DNA of 64,000 nucleotides from Fennellomyces sp. T-0311 (taxonomy: Eukaryota; Mucoromycota; Mucoromycetes; Mucorales; Lichtheimiaceae). The position numbers were made by a program, and so were the translations under genes. The notes beneath the pieces were generated by a model, which worked only from the letters and a program-made list of their open reading frames with translations, was not told where the DNA came from and made no database searches. This document shows, piece by piece, positions 33,265 to 45,571 of the stretch (positions are counted from its first letter, which is position 1; every line of letters begins with the position of its first letter). The stretch spans positions 124,001-188,000 of the forward strand of contig JALLLT010000034.1 in the NCBI GenBank assembly GCA_025266875.1, in the 5' to 3' direction.

Positions 33265-34894
33265 AATCCGAAAAAAAAACTATACGTACATACGTAGATA
33301 TACTGTACTTTTATAGACCATCCTCCATAGCTTCCCCTCACTCTACTGTATACTACTCATCCCGTTCACACGTCGTACTGGTTAGTATTCTTTGCAAAGT
33401 ATTTCTACATTCGAAAACATTACATTTATATCCACGTCAACGTCATTGAAACTTGCTTCCTTATCGCATTGCATGCATTGAAACAGAAAATGTTTACTAA
33501 TGGACAAGGTGTTCTATATTTTGGTGCGAGAGATGATGCTGGTCTACAGTCGATCGCGGATATATCTCTTTTCAAGATTTTTGTTGGAGGACATGAGATT
33601 GACCCTAGTGTTCTGATCAATCTGTTGCCATGGATATGGGTTATTCCGACTATCCCACACAACATCTGGTCGTCTTTTGGAGAATATCAGTACCAGTGGT
33701 ATGTATAGATACTAACGTATGCAATACTTACCGAGCCAAGCGTGTCAGATACCATCCGGCAATACCGTACGCGCAACCTGAAATTGCAATGATTGGGATA
33801 ACTTCAGGTTTCATAAGTTTCTCGCAAAAGTGTTTGAAGGCAGGCATTTTTAATAAATATTTTAGTATCACGAATTGTGTCTGCTTTTATATGAACAGCT
33901 AACTCTAGCGAACGGGGCAATCCTCAGCGTCGACGGGGAATTTAGCTTCCGCTTACCCGAACATGACACCCCTTTACGTCAAAGTGATTAATCCAAGATC
34001 ATAGGGAAAAATGTCAGCATTACGCCGGATTGATCAGGTTTTAGATACACTAATCATGGCGACGTCTTTTTTTTTAATTTATAGGCATTGGAGAGTCACC
34101 CCATTCAAGGCTGAGTGGCACGGACCAGATTCGGGCAACGGAAATGAATGCGCCGAAGGTATCGAAGATCTTCCGAAACAAACAGAACTAAGACCCGGCA
34201 TTACCGCTTAATTATTCTACCGTGGTTCTATCTATGGACATGCTGCCATGTACGAATCTGAAGGGCGGAGCACTACATACTCGTATCCGCAATGCCTCTA
34301 TAAACCAGTGATTATTTAAGAGCACGTGCTTAAATACTGTTTGCGAGCATAGCGCGGTATTCAGGCTATACCAGAAACTAGTATCCAACAAGTAAACCCT
34401 CTTGCATGTTGGTTGAGGCTATTCGCCAAAATTGTACACTTCCATCGCAGCTAGCTTCTGGAGAACGAAACCAGATAGCCGGATGCACACTTTCTTTGTT
34501 ACGGTAGACCCCCGGTTGAAGAGATCGGTCCAAGAGCAAGCACGAGTTGATGAAGGGAGTTGGGGTGATAGACCAAGTGGGGCACCCCCTCGAGATCACG
34601 ATTTCAGGCACTTGTTCGGATTGAAAAAAATTGGTGCATGAGAATGGCAAGAGCGGCTGTAGCAGCAAAGAACACACTTTTCGCGCACATAAAATATACA
34701 ACAAGCAACGGTACGTCCGACTTCTTTTTATACTTTTCCTCACCCCCCTCATCTTGGCATCATGACGACCTCACACGTCCAGCATTACGAAGAAGAGGAA
34801 GAAGAAAAATCGAACGATAAAAGTAACAGCTCATTTTCTTCATCTTTCATAATAACCCCCACACACCAATTCCAACTCGTCTCCAATCGTAGTT
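33265..34894. other. Intergenic region before the FHA gene
   Basis: About 1.6 kb. Small frames at 33469-33708 and 34011-34211 lack recognisable features. The last 130 bp before 34895, including an in-frame-looking run with poly-Glu (34762-34860), is in a different frame from the FHA domain and is read as 5' UTR. Confidence 0.5.
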
Positions 34895-36400
34895 ATGAAT
34901 GCAGGCGTCGTTACGGTGATCTTGCAACCTCGCCATTCCATGTTCCAAACCAAAACTCTAGAGTTGCGGGACAAGGTGCACATTCGGATTGGACGACAGA
35001 CCTCATCGAAAACAATACCAGGGCCGCTCAATGGATACTTTGATTCCAAGGTTTTGTCGAGAACGCATGCCGAGATTTGGAGCGACAAGAGCAAAGCAAG
35101 TGGATAATGTGTGGTCAGAATGGCGGGGAATAACGGTGTATGTCTCTAGGTATACATCAAGGACGTCAAGTCGAGCAACGGCACGTTCTTGAATGGACGG
35201 AGGCTCTCCAGTGAAAACGAGGAGAGCTTACCGATGGAACTCAAGTCAACGGACGAGCTGGAATTTGGAATAGACATATCACAAGACGATGGGTCGAGTA
35301 AGTTGGACCTGGTTGGGGTTCGACGGGGGGCGATTCTGAACTCGTTATAGTACTTTACCACAAGGTAGCATGTCAGGTCCACATAATCCCCACATCGTTA
35401 TCCCAGGTGGATAGCGGTGTGCTCAAGGAATTAAACGTCGGCCTGTCGAACGGGGATCACACCATTGTAGGATTTTTGCTGGGTGCACATGAATACGGGA
35501 GTTGCTAAATGGGGAAACTGGCTAGTTACATCGCAAGTCATCTTCTTCTTCTATATCAACCATTTCCTCAGCATCCACATCGACAGCCGTAGACTACGTG
35601 TCCTCGTCAGCTGGTATGTCGTCGAATAATAAGCGATCCACAAGGAACTGGGAACTTTTGCTGGCAAAATTACAGGTGGGAGTGGATGACCCAAGCCATG
35701 TGGCATGCTTAATCTGATCTATTTCCACGATAGGCTGAAGTACAGCGATCCAAACAGCTGGAGAATCAGCTGAGGTCGGTGAGGGAGGTTATAGCGGAAG
35801 TTGATAAGGCGCTGAGCGACAATCGGTTGGAGAAGGCCGTAAGTTTGTTGTCAAAGAGATGGATGGCAGCGGCGTAACCTTTGTCGTGGCAACATATAGG
35901 ATGCTAGAATTGTGCTGCTCCAACAGAAACTCCAAGCCGCACAGGACCAGGTAGCGTCGTATGCAGACAAATGTCGGCACCAAGACCAGGCAATGGCGGC
36001 TGCGTCCAAAGAACTCCATCGGCTTCAGCACACAATAAGGCAATTGCAGAACGACGATGTCGGATCGGATGATACGCTTGGGGACATGCGACGGCAGGTC
36101 GAGGAGCTCAATCTGATAATAGACGAGCAGAAGCTGCGGCTGAACAAGGACTTGGCTGTTGAGAAGGCACGATGTATCGAGTATGAAAACAAGTGCGTGG
36201 TTCTCGAAAGACGGATCAGGAAGCTAGAGCAAGAACGGAAACCGGCCACAAGCCTTGCAGACGTTCTACAGGTCAGTGAAGGGTGCAGTCGCACAGAATG
36301 TGATCACTCATATTTCCGATAGATGCGTGCTGTACAAATATCGCTGGCAATACTGATGGGCATCATATCGGCGCTGCTGTATGTACTGTTAGCCATATAA
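34895..36400 (+). CDS. FHA-domain, coiled-coil, tail-anchored protein (SLMAP / Far9-Far10-like)
   Basis: The N-terminal FHA domain runs to about residue 120: VTVILQPRHSMFQTKTLELR, KVHIRIGRQ, then LSRTHAEIWSDKSK, VYIKDVKSSNGTFLNGRRLS and ELEFGIDISQDDGS, matching SLMAP strand for strand. A Ser-rich linker follows, then long coiled coil (QRSKQLENQLRSVREVIAEV; RRQVEELNLIIDEQKLRLNK). The last exon (36324-36400) encodes MRAVQISLAILMGIISALLY and VLLAI, a C-terminal membrane anchor. Family knowledge: SLMAP and yeast Far9/Far10 tether the STRIPAK phosphatase complex to ER or nuclear envelope. The intron within the FHA domain appears to use a GC donor (see findings). Start chosen as the first ATG in the FHA frame. 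Confidence 0.85.
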
Positions 36401-36789
36401 ATATTGGACTTTTTCAGAAAAGAGGCAGGAAAAGTACTTGTAGTTTGCAATTTAATATACCCTGACACCACTGTAAATGTTTGTTTTTTTTTATAAAAAA
36501 AAGACCCTTATTTTTTGCATCTGGTGCGCTTTGTGTTATGGGAACGACGACGCTTGCCCGATTAGGCCTCATACATCTCTTTGCTCATTTGACTCTGCGG
36601 CCGGATCCCATTCGGGTGCACAAAGACCGTCATGCAATAAACAACGAGGCGATCAATGAAAAAACCATATTTTATACATGCACAGCGAAGAGAGAGAATG
36701 AGTGACAACGGTACAGTAAGGGAGGGGGTTACATGGTGACGTTATGTACAAAAAAAGAGATAAGGAGTAAAAGAGTTACATGACGTTTT
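36401..36789. other. Convergent 3' flank
   Basis: 389 bp between the FHA gene and the Gly/Tyr-rich gene, with T-rich stretches and short overlapping frames that look non-coding. Nothing else seen. Confidence 0.6.
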
Positions 36790-37212
36790 TTAATAGGTGT
36801 CGTTGGACTTCCATAAGTCCTTTATTGAGCTCACGTAGTTCGTTTCGCCGGGATAGTATCGTCGTCCATGCCCATCGTACATTCCCATCATTGGCGAGTA
36901 TCCGTAATATGATGACCCATATCGCAGCCGGTTCATGAGTCCTCGAAATAATCCGGGTCGTCCGTATCCACGCCCGTAATAGCCGCCGCCGTACGATGGA
37001 TAGTAGCCGCCATAACCCCCGCCATAGCCACCACCGTAGCCGCCGTAGCCATAATACGATTGTGGTCCATACATTTGATTGTACATGTACGGATAACTGC
37101 CGCCGTACCCACCGTAGCCATATGGGCTGCTGTACACTGGCAGAAGAGAGAGCTGTCAACATCAAGTGGTAATTGTGTTTGTGTTCAGCTTACTTCCTGG
37201 ATAATATGACAT
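36790..37212 (-). CDS. Gly/Tyr-rich low-complexity protein
   Basis: Two exons. The first encodes only MSYYPG plus one base (37212-37194). After an intron the second reads MYSSPYGYGGYGGSYPYMYN, many GYGG and YYGY units, then RGYGRPGLFRGLMNRLRYGS and a C-terminal SSIKDLWKSNDTY. About 121 aa with no signal peptide. Composition resembles GGY-type proteins and prion-like low-complexity domains, which can phase-separate or form matrices; that is inference. The C-terminal ~45 residues are less repetitive and may be the conserved part. A TATA box lies upstream on the minus strand. No homologue recalled with certainty. Confidence 0.72.
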
Positions 37213-37741
37213 GGAGGTTAGAAAAATAAAAAAGGGGAGATCTAAAGAGGGCGTTCTATGTCGCAGAACAAGTTTTATTTATAACGAAAAAAATAAAATT
37301 CGGTGGCTGCGTCTTCTGGTGGAAAATGCCTTGATCAGCTGAGGTAGCACAATGGTAAAGGAGCCTATAGAAACTTGCATCCATCAGGTGCTCCCGGATT
37401 GTCATCCGAAGCCCGTTCGTGTGCGTCCGTTTCTAAATTACACGGATGATGAGGATTTACGCGATCAAATAGGGTTGGGGTGAATCGGGCTCAATGTCAT
37501 TTTTGTACTAAATCAACTGATTCCCGCCTTTTCTCTCGTCCCCAAGTTTCGGTCCGGTCGGCAAGTTGTCAGTGTGCGCCGATTACGCCACAGTTTATAT
37601 GTTATTGTGTAAAAGGAATATACATGCGTGTTGTATCGTAGGTGTCGTGAGGGGGATGGAGTGCGCTGGAGTGTGTGTATGTGTATGTGCATTTATAAGT
37701 GGAAGGTAAGGGAGGTATGGAGGAGTGGATTGCTTCTGTTT
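37213..37741. other. Promoter and 3' flank between Gly/Tyr-rich gene and dehydrogenase
   Basis: About 530 bp serving as promoter of the minus-strand Gly/Tyr-rich gene and 3' flank of the dehydrogenase gene. No RNA gene: the segment at 37340-37430 resembles a tRNA A-box only loosely and lacks a B-box. Confidence 0.55.
37276..37283 (-). promoter_or_regulatory. TATA box of the Gly/Tyr-rich gene
   Basis: TATAAATA on the minus strand, about 65 bp upstream of the ATG at 37212. Confidence 0.55.
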
Positions 37742-39108
37742 CTACCCAATGATTTGGACCTTGATGGCACCATCGCGTCCGTCCTTGACATGCTTGAAGG
37801 CCTCGACGGCGTCTTGCAAGGGATACGAATGCGTGATCAAAGGCTTTACATCGACGGAACCCGACGCCAGCATTTTAACGGCGGTACCATATGTCTAGTA
37901 CTAAGCATGAGTCGCATGTCCACACAATTACGCCGCCAAAAAACTCACGTTGCAATAACGGAAAATACCCTTGATATCCACTTCACGCGCCGAAATTTCA
38001 GAGATAGGCAAGGCCTGGACAGAGCCACCCATGCCAACCAACACAACAGAGCCGCCGTTCTTGCATAGCAGGACAGACATCTGCACGCAGGTCTCCGCAC
38101 CTGTACAGTCAATCACAGCGTCGGCGAGCTCTTCGGTGTTTAAAATCTCTTTGGCCATGCGTCGCGAGTACTCAATGTTGGGCTCACCCTGCTTGGGACG
38201 TTGCAAAAGGATCTGCGAGTCGGTGTAATAGTTCTTTGCAAACTCGAGACGCGATGGTACCAAGTCAGCAATGGTGACGTGGCCGGCGCCAGCGGCTTTG
38301 GCAGCGGCTGCGCACAAAAGACCCACTGGGCCCGCGCCGAAGACAAAGACACGGTCGCCCGATTTGATGTTTGCACGACGTGCTGAGTGGATACCCACAG
38401 ACAGCGGCTCAATCAGTGCACCCTCTTCAAGTGACACGTGGTCGGGAAGCCTAATACCACATCGTTGATGATCAATCTAAACAGCTCTCTCTCTTTTTCG
38501 GCGGCGCCCAATAAGCTTACTTGAAGCAGAAATCCGCAGGGTGCTTGTAGTAGTTGCACAAAGTGCCATCAATAGGAGGCGTCGCCGCACTATACATATA
38601 TCGGTCACTCAAACATCCTTTCTCTTCCACTCATCGACCTTACAAGGACATATCAGGGCACAAATTGTAACGGCCTGACTTGCATTGTTCGCACATGCGA
38701 CAGGCCACGCCAGGCTCGAGCGCCACTCGATCACCAATCTTGAGGTTCTTGACACCCTCGCCCACAGCAGCGACAATTCCTGCTGATTCATGGCCCAGGA
38801 TCATTGGCGCCGTCAGCTTAAAGTCGCCAATAGCGCCATGGAGCCAGTAGTGGATATCAGAGCCGCAGATACCAGTTGCCTTGACGTTGATCAGAACATC
38901 TGGTAATGCGTGTTAAATATTTTCCAACCCCCCTTGGCATTACACATTGATCTTACCACCGTGCCCCAGTTGAGGAATAGGTCTGCTTTCCTGGAAGATG
39001 CTGTGAGATAAGGCAACAAACGCTGACGCGGCTACACTTTACCAGAACAATGTTGTTCTTTTCACGCAGGACAACGCACTGATTGATTTCGCCTTGTGGA
39101 AGAGTCAT
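37742..39108 (-). CDS. Zinc-dependent polyol (sorbitol/xylitol) dehydrogenase, MDR family
   Basis: Minus-strand, several exons, starting MTLPQGEINQCVVLREKNN. Features in order: LGHESAGIVAAVGEGVK-type catalytic-zinc glutamate segment, GDRVALEPGVACRMCEQCKS and GRYNLC (four structural-zinc cysteines), CNYYKHPADFCFK, and LPDHVSLEEGALIEPLSVGI. The Rossmann motif is VFGAGPVGLLCAAAAKAAGA; IKGIFRYCN follows, and the C-terminus is VKDGRDGAIKVQIIG. This is the sorbitol / L-iditol / xylitol dehydrogenase branch of medium-chain dehydrogenases, which oxidises polyols to ketoses with NAD+. I cannot separate sorbitol, xylitol and L-arabinitol specificity by eye. A TATATATAAA box lies about 60 bp upstream. 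Confidence 0.9.
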
Positions 39109-39165
39109 GTTTTGAAGAAAAAAAACAAGGTAGGGGGAGGGGTTTTCTCAGTTTCAAATAGGTAC

Positions 39166-39175
39166 TTTATATATA
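39166..39175 (-). promoter_or_regulatory. TATA box of the polyol dehydrogenase gene
   Basis: TATATATAAA on the minus strand, 58-67 bp upstream of the start at 39108, preceded by A/G- and T-rich tracts. Confidence 0.6.
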
Positions 39176-39179
39176 CGTT

Positions 39180-41502
39180 GAACGGAAACGGTAAAAAAAA
39201 ACTTTTGCAGCCGCTTTAGATCAATAATGTGGGGGTGTTCCGACACATTCAGTGCGAGCGGACCAACCGGAAGTTTTTTCCAGCTCTGCACCGACAGTCG
39301 GGTTAATTGCCTTTCTCAGATAAATGATGCAACGAGCAATTGTCCTCGAGCTGTTTCAAAAAAAAAGATAAAGTTGTCGAAATGGCCGACATTGCGTTTC
39401 TAAGAAACCATCGACATGCCAGTTTCTGCACCAGACCTCGACCGTCTGGTTTCTGTACCACCGCTGCTCGGCAGTAGGCTATGCATTTGCATAAGGTTAG
39501 TTTGAAATATCCTGCAAGAACATGGGCCAGGGGAAAACGGGCACGAAATCCATAAACAGGATGGATGTTGACATATCACAATCCGTTGGTACTTTATGTT
39601 ACTAAAGAAAAAGCCAGTTGTGGTAGATTGCATGAGGAAGAATCCGTAGATTAAATGTTGGAAGCGATATGAAGCAGAAAAGGGTGCATATGCCCAGTGA
39701 TCTAAACAAAGAAGTATAATATCAACTGATTTGTCTATTTTGTCGTCTGTCCGTATGTTCCCGTGGTCCTTTCTAACATCATCCTTTCCCTGCAATTTAT
39801 AATAGACTGTGTAAATGTCGATCGGGCAAATAGCCTAATAAAGCCAAGTTTGGAATTCAAGCTCCTTCATTTGAAGCCATTACCAACAAGTCCATGAATA
39901 TTCGACGCATATAGCTTAATTAATAGTCTCCCCAAGACTCGATAAGCCAAGGATATATCATTTTGGTAGCAAGGGTGAATTGAATTCTCACGGGACAGTT
40001 GCCACTGGCAACAGAAAGTGGATGATTCATTGTACCATGCGGCCGCACCACGTTTTGCATTGCGATCCGATTGTGGTAAAAAAGACCGATAGACTATCTC
40101 AATAGCAGGAAAGAGTTGATCTGATATTCAAATGCCATTGTTCCTTGCATACAAGCCTTCCTCAGGGTTGCTGGTTGGAGAAATGGGCACTGCGCATCTA
40201 TCCAAGTCGGTAATGCCGATCATCCCCTCTATGGAAGGGTTCCTATCAATTGTTGGGGACATTTCGACTACCACTTCTGGTAAATTCGATAAAGATGTAA
40301 ACGATCATATGTTTACTTGATGTATACGCATATTTGAGAATGCGCGGATCGCATTTTTCATTATTACACTTGCTTCCCACGTTCATCGCAGTTCAATATT
40401 GGTTACATCCTACATACGCCTACGTATGAAGATGATCGGTCCCGTCGGCAATAATGCGACGAAACTTTTCGATAAGTGCATGCTTTTAGTAGTGAGCGCC
40501 GATACTATAGCGAGTGGTGGACCAGATCGTTCGTTAGATAATATTAACTAGGTATACATCCACTGCATGACACACGGAATACAGAACAATTAGTGGATGT
40601 GATCTTTCCGGAGAAAAGTGCCCAGGGATGAACGGATATTCATTAGGCGCATTGTGTGTATTACAGTATGTTACTACACCTGTGGGACTAGTATAAAGCA
40701 AAAAATACGTGTTCAGAAGATTATCGGATTATATAATAATCTCGATTTCCGATTACTCTCAACCTTCGCTCACAACCACATACATTCGTCCCATCATCCA
40801 CCTTGCACAAGGATCGAACCTTCTTTCCTTTGAGGACACTAATCAGCGTTTATTTCTGTCAATACGCGCCACATGTCTGAGCTGCACTGCTGGTGCAAGT
40901 AGTAAGCTAGAGAACACTGCTTAGAAGCGGGCCATATTGTAATAGCTCTTGAAAACTTCTACGTGCGTTGAGGACCGTGATTGACCGTCCTGCAACCAGT
41001 TTCCAGTACCCGATATTTCGAACACAGAATTGATAGTAATCGTGACCTGCACTCATCGTCCGACTTGTACACGTAGTCGGTACCTGTATGTGGAATCACA
41101 GCAGGTTCAATGTGTGGACGACAAAAATGACAATTGTGCGCCCGGAAAATTGATGCAAATTCCCCATTGGCTCGCTCCACGTGGTGAGAATCGTAAAAGT
41201 TGTTTCAAAACCGAAAGCCTGGGTCACGGCGCCTTTTTGGATGACGCTTGTTCACAATAACCTCTCACGGCAGTGTATACCAAACAGCCGGAATCCCAAG
41301 GCCACTACTCCCCATTGCTCAATCGACAGGCCAAGTGATCTTCACGCACGGACCACAGTCTTGAAGTGCCGCTAATTACGTTATATGCAACTGATCACAG
41401 CCGTCAGAGCGAAAGGAACTAGTAAGCAAGCTAGATACATTTTGAAAGCTATGAGTTTATTAGTATTATGCTACATTTTACATGAATTAATATTTCCATG
41501 GT
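39180..41502. other. Gene-poor region
   Basis: About 2.3 kb. Open frames at 39400-39795 (minus), 40132-40320 (plus) and 40618-40924 (plus) have no domain, no splice-consistent extension and ordinary AT-rich composition. No repeat or RNA gene seen. Confidence 0.5.
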
Positions 41503-42325
41503 TTAGTCGATGCGCTTGGATCGGCGCTGCTTGGATTCAGTTGAGGATTCTGCTTTTGCGCTCGACTTGGCGGCCTCCTTTGCCTGTCGCTCTGCTTCCT
41601 TCTGTTGGATTTCCTGCTCCTTTTTTTCCTCCTCCTTCTCCTTCTCCAATTCAGCACTTCCAGGCATGTAGATCGGCAGGATAACGACGACACCGACAAG
41701 GACAAACATCAGAATAACGACGGTGATGGGAGACAAGCTCGATGCATACTTGAACATCATGCCCGTGTACGCCATTAATGTTCCGCTATACAGATCGTCT
41801 TAGTATCTCCATCCGCCTTGCCCACCGCTGGACTTACATGATGCTAAACGGAGAAGTGATGCCGCTCGCTGGTTTAATCTCATTCCACGACTGATCCTCC
41901 ACAATCGACACCAGATCATTCATACGGTCCGCTGGAATTACACGCACTTCATGGTCCTTGATATGCATTATCGTAGGCAGGCGCTGGATAAAGAACCGCG
42001 CAGCCAGACCGGGATTCGTGTCGACATTGACTTTACCCACGCGGACATCGTGGCTGGTTGGGCTGCTTGCAAGCACTCGTTGCACCGCTTCGTACTTGGG
42101 TGCGAACTTGCGACAGTAGCCACACCAATCGGCATAGCTGCATGTTGGATCAGGAATCGTGTTTGCGCACAACAGCAACAACAACAAAGTAACTTACAAT
42201 TCAAGCAGCCATTCATCTTGTTTACCCACGAGTGATCCGACATTGCTGTCAGTCACTTCTGTAACTTGGGCGAAACAAAGGGCTGCCAGAAGACCCAGCA
42301 GAGCAAATACGCGCACGAGAAGCAT
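41503..42325 (-). CDS. Thioredoxin-related transmembrane protein (TMX-type, ER)
   Basis: Minus strand, three or more exons. The N-terminal signal peptide is MLLVRVFALLGLLAALCFA; the thioredoxin fold has the active site YADWCGYCRKFAPKYEAVQ (CxxC with Gly-Tyr), KVNVDTNPGLAARFFIQRLP with the cis-proline at RLPT, then a membrane span ITVVILMFVLVGVVVILPIY. The cytosolic tail is a highly charged Glu/Lys/Ala coiled coil ending SKQRRSKRID. Signal peptide, one thioredoxin domain and one TM helix match TMX1-like oxidoreductases of the ER membrane, which reduce or isomerise disulfides of client proteins. The tail lacks a KDEL motif; the basic end may serve retention. Confidence 0.88.
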
Positions 42326-44143
42326 TGTCAATGATGGACGAAAAGATGGTAGACACGTAAGAAGGAAAGCCTACAGTCGTGTCACCAGATACTTTAATCG
42401 GGATCAAAAAATTATCTCTGTTGGCCGCTGCTTATCTGCTTGACCCTTTCAAATTGATTCACTCGCCTTATCCGAGCACGGTAGCCGCTTCAAGTAATGG
42501 GAGTATTTGTCAATGAATCACTAAACGGGCAGACCGTATAGCATCTGCTTCCTGCTACACCCAATTGCTGTTAACGGAGCGCTGTCGACCGGTTCCCGCA
42601 TAATAACTCCCCGGCTTTCCGAACTCAAATACTCTTATACTGTTCTGTACGCATACTTTCCCAGATAAAGTACTCTGAACAGTCATGGGAAAGTCTGATA
42701 GGGAAGAACGATTCATTTCTTTGCCCTATGCCCATCCAACAGCCAAATGGTCAAATACATTGACATTTGAACACAAAAGCTTACAGAAAAAGCTTGAATG
42801 TGTCAGATAAACTATAAAGGCCAGCAAATGCACAAGAATCTTCGATGCTACATGTCAGCTATTATAATAAATCGGAATACGTGAATTAGAGTTGTAAGAA
42901 ACATCCACGGCTCTACTAGAGATGGAACATTGTCTGAAAGAAAGGAAAACGTCATAAGGCGCCAAAACAGACGATTTCCCGGGATCTGAGGGGGTTGTGC
43001 GGGAAGTCAGTCGACAGCATATCAATCCTCCGCCGTCCCTCCCCCCAAAAAAGAAAGGACGGCATAGTCCGAAAGAAACTACTGACTACATAAAGCTAAT
43101 GGAGAAAGAAAACAAACCGTACAGCTGGGGTAGATTTTTCAAAGATAGGGTTCACTGTTACGTGTCTAACAGCAGGAGAGATTACGTCATATCTTGAGGT
43201 ATTAGGATGGATGCCACCCATGACAACAGTAGTAAAGTGCAGCGTCCTAAATTATGTATATACTTTTCAGGAGTCAGAAGGACTTTGGAAAACATACTAC
43301 CGCCGCCCCAGGCATTTTCTTTTTTGCCGAGGAAACCTTGTCGTAGAGCATCTGAGAAATAAACGTGCGCTCGGAGCGGAATCTGTGCATCGTAACCGCC
43401 GTCGATAACATGAAGGATGTTTCTAGGCAATATTTATCCGCATAGACGGAGGGTCGGCTGCCCAAGCTCCGTGCTTAACTCCACATGAGATAAAGATATA
43501 TTCTACCGCATAATAAGTGTGGCTTACTATGATAGGACCGCTCCCTTGGCTGTACAAATTTTATATGCTAATTGTGATAAACTCCCCGAGTTCTTCTTAA
43601 TATCATTTTTAAACCATTCCATGCCAGCCACATCAAAATCCTGCCGTAACAATCAGTTTTCGAGGATTAACCAGTACCTCAGGTATATAATATTCAAGTT
43701 ACATTCATTAATATAGGGTGATAATGGATGGCTGCCTCGATAGGCAACGGACATGCTTACAGCTGTTATCAAATCCAATTCCGAAACTTGACACTGCGAT
43801 AATCCCAACCCGAGCAAGCTTACTTACTTGTGAACCTGTAGCTTCTATTAGATCGTGGGTTTACAAATGCGGTAACATGTGGGGATCATCCACAACAGGT
43901 CAGGAAAAGAGGCCGAATATTATGGCAAAAGCTTGGGATGATGCAGCTGGTATAGCAGCGGCTGTGGAAAGGAAACGAAGGGCTCTGGAAAATTCATCAC
44001 ACGACCACCACCAATAGGAAAAAAATGAGAGCAATGATTCCATACCATATAGCCACCAGATGAAATCCCTCAATAACCCAAAGCCCAAGATGGAAGATAA
44101 AACTGTGATCCATGGTCGAACTTTCAGAAACTAAAAATGGTAT
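42326..44143. other. Gene-poor region
   Basis: About 1.8 kb. A plus-strand frame at 43718-44017 ends with AKAWDDAAGIAAAVERKRRA, looks mildly coding, but has no recognisable family. Minus-strand frames at 43182-43465 overlap each other without a convincing joined product. No repeat or RNA gene seen. Confidence 0.5.
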
Positions 44144-45571
44144 TTATCCCTTGACGGCTCTTTTCTGGATGATGACCGTTGTAGTTTGTGTTGCTTTTCT
44201 GGGTTCCGCCATCTCTTTATCTTCCTGCTGTGGTTCTGCTTTGGGTAGTCCCTAAGCGCCGAATTGAAATGGTTGAGTACATCAGATATCACTTCCTTTT
44301 TAGAATATGCAGTATTACCTTGGATAAATGTATGATGAAGGTTGTGATGTGCGTCTTTTTCTGCTCTAATAGCATATCACGGAATATTGTGCATAGCTTG
44401 TAAGATGCCTGAAAGTATGTTAGAAGATCCATGAGAGTTTTTCAGTGAGAAACCTACATAGGCATCAGAAGCAGCGTATTCTATTTGTTTCGGTGTCAAG
44501 GAACGTTGTGCCCAGTTACTCAGCCGAACCTTTTTACTCTTCGACAATTTGTGTTTGAGCTAAACAAACAAAACAATTAGTAGCAGTAAAGTGGAGATCA
44601 TTATAGAAATTCATACGAAGAGACAGGTCAACGCATTCAATGATCGCAGTTTTGTTTGTCCAAGTAGTGGCGATTGAATGTGTTTCGTCATGATATCAAG
44701 CTCCACCAGGCCGTTAGTTATCACATTGAAATCCTTATGTAGCTTATTGCCATCTCCGAGAATGTTTACTCCTGATTTGAACAGACGTGGATTGTTGAGA
44801 AAGCGTACAAGCTCACTTGGTAAGCCTATCAACCCATTTTAGATCGATGGTATATGGTATCGTTGATAGAGACTTACACTTGAGCTTTGCGACTTGGAAC
44901 AAAAGGATTGTATCGTGACCACATATCTGAATAAGCGCCACTCTATTTTGTGGTTGACCTTTCTTGAATTGAGGTTGCCATTCCATATCCAACCCAAACA
45001 CATGTTCGTTTTTGCTATTTCCAACACGTTACTACGCGATATGCATAGGCCTTCATGGATATCCAAACCTTAGTAAACTGATGATATGGGCATTCATTTG
45101 ATTGGGATCGGCTGTGCAAACAACTTTATAATGGCTCGGAAATTTAAGGGTTGACAGGTTTTCTTCGAGAGCTTTTCGCTCGCTCACTACTGGTTGGATT
45201 TCTTCTGATAATGACGTTTCGTCTGCGTCAGGAGGTACTTGTAAACTCTGTTTACCCTTGCTATTGTCGTCAAGTCTGACAGCCAGAAAAGAAGTGCGTT
45301 AGCAAATCGACCTCTTCCATATGGACAATACAAACCCTTCTTCCCCCGCTAAAGTTTCTGGTAGATCTGTGTCATTTCTAGACAATCGACTAGTGCTTTG
45401 TTGTGTCGTTGAAGCAATGGAGGTGGTAACATAACGGCAATGGAGTAATCGTCGATGAAAGTTCGCAAGCTGGAAGGCGGTGTCTTCTAGAACACAAGGG
45501 TGTATTTTCCTGGAGAAGGACGGAATGCTCACCGATTGAACCTTATTGATCAAGTGAATGAATCGACGCAT
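44144..45571 (-). CDS. DEDDy 3'-5' exonuclease (WRN-exo / Exd2-like)
   Basis: Minus strand, at least six exons. The first starts MRRFIHLINKVQS, with a basic N-terminus that could be mitochondrial. The exonuclease core shows VFGLDMEW (first Asp-x-Glu), QNRVALIQICGHDTILLFQV, GLPSELVRFLNNPRLFKSGV, NILGDGNKLHKDFNV (second Asp) and LTPKQIEYAASDAY (Tyr-x3-Asp, the DEDDy signature). After the core come KLCTIFRDMLLEQKKTHITT and a basic tail ending VIIQKRAVKG. All four acidic residues and the Tyr are present, so an active nuclease is expected. Family members trim DNA or RNA 3' ends. There is no helicase domain. The exact start and first intron are uncertain. Confidence 0.78.

Noticed and set aside
34762..35043. 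Frame with poly-Glu start (MTTSHVQHYEEEEEEKS) as the N-terminus of the FHA protein
   Set aside because: It is in a different frame from the FHA domain and no splice join restores phase; treated as 5' UTR.
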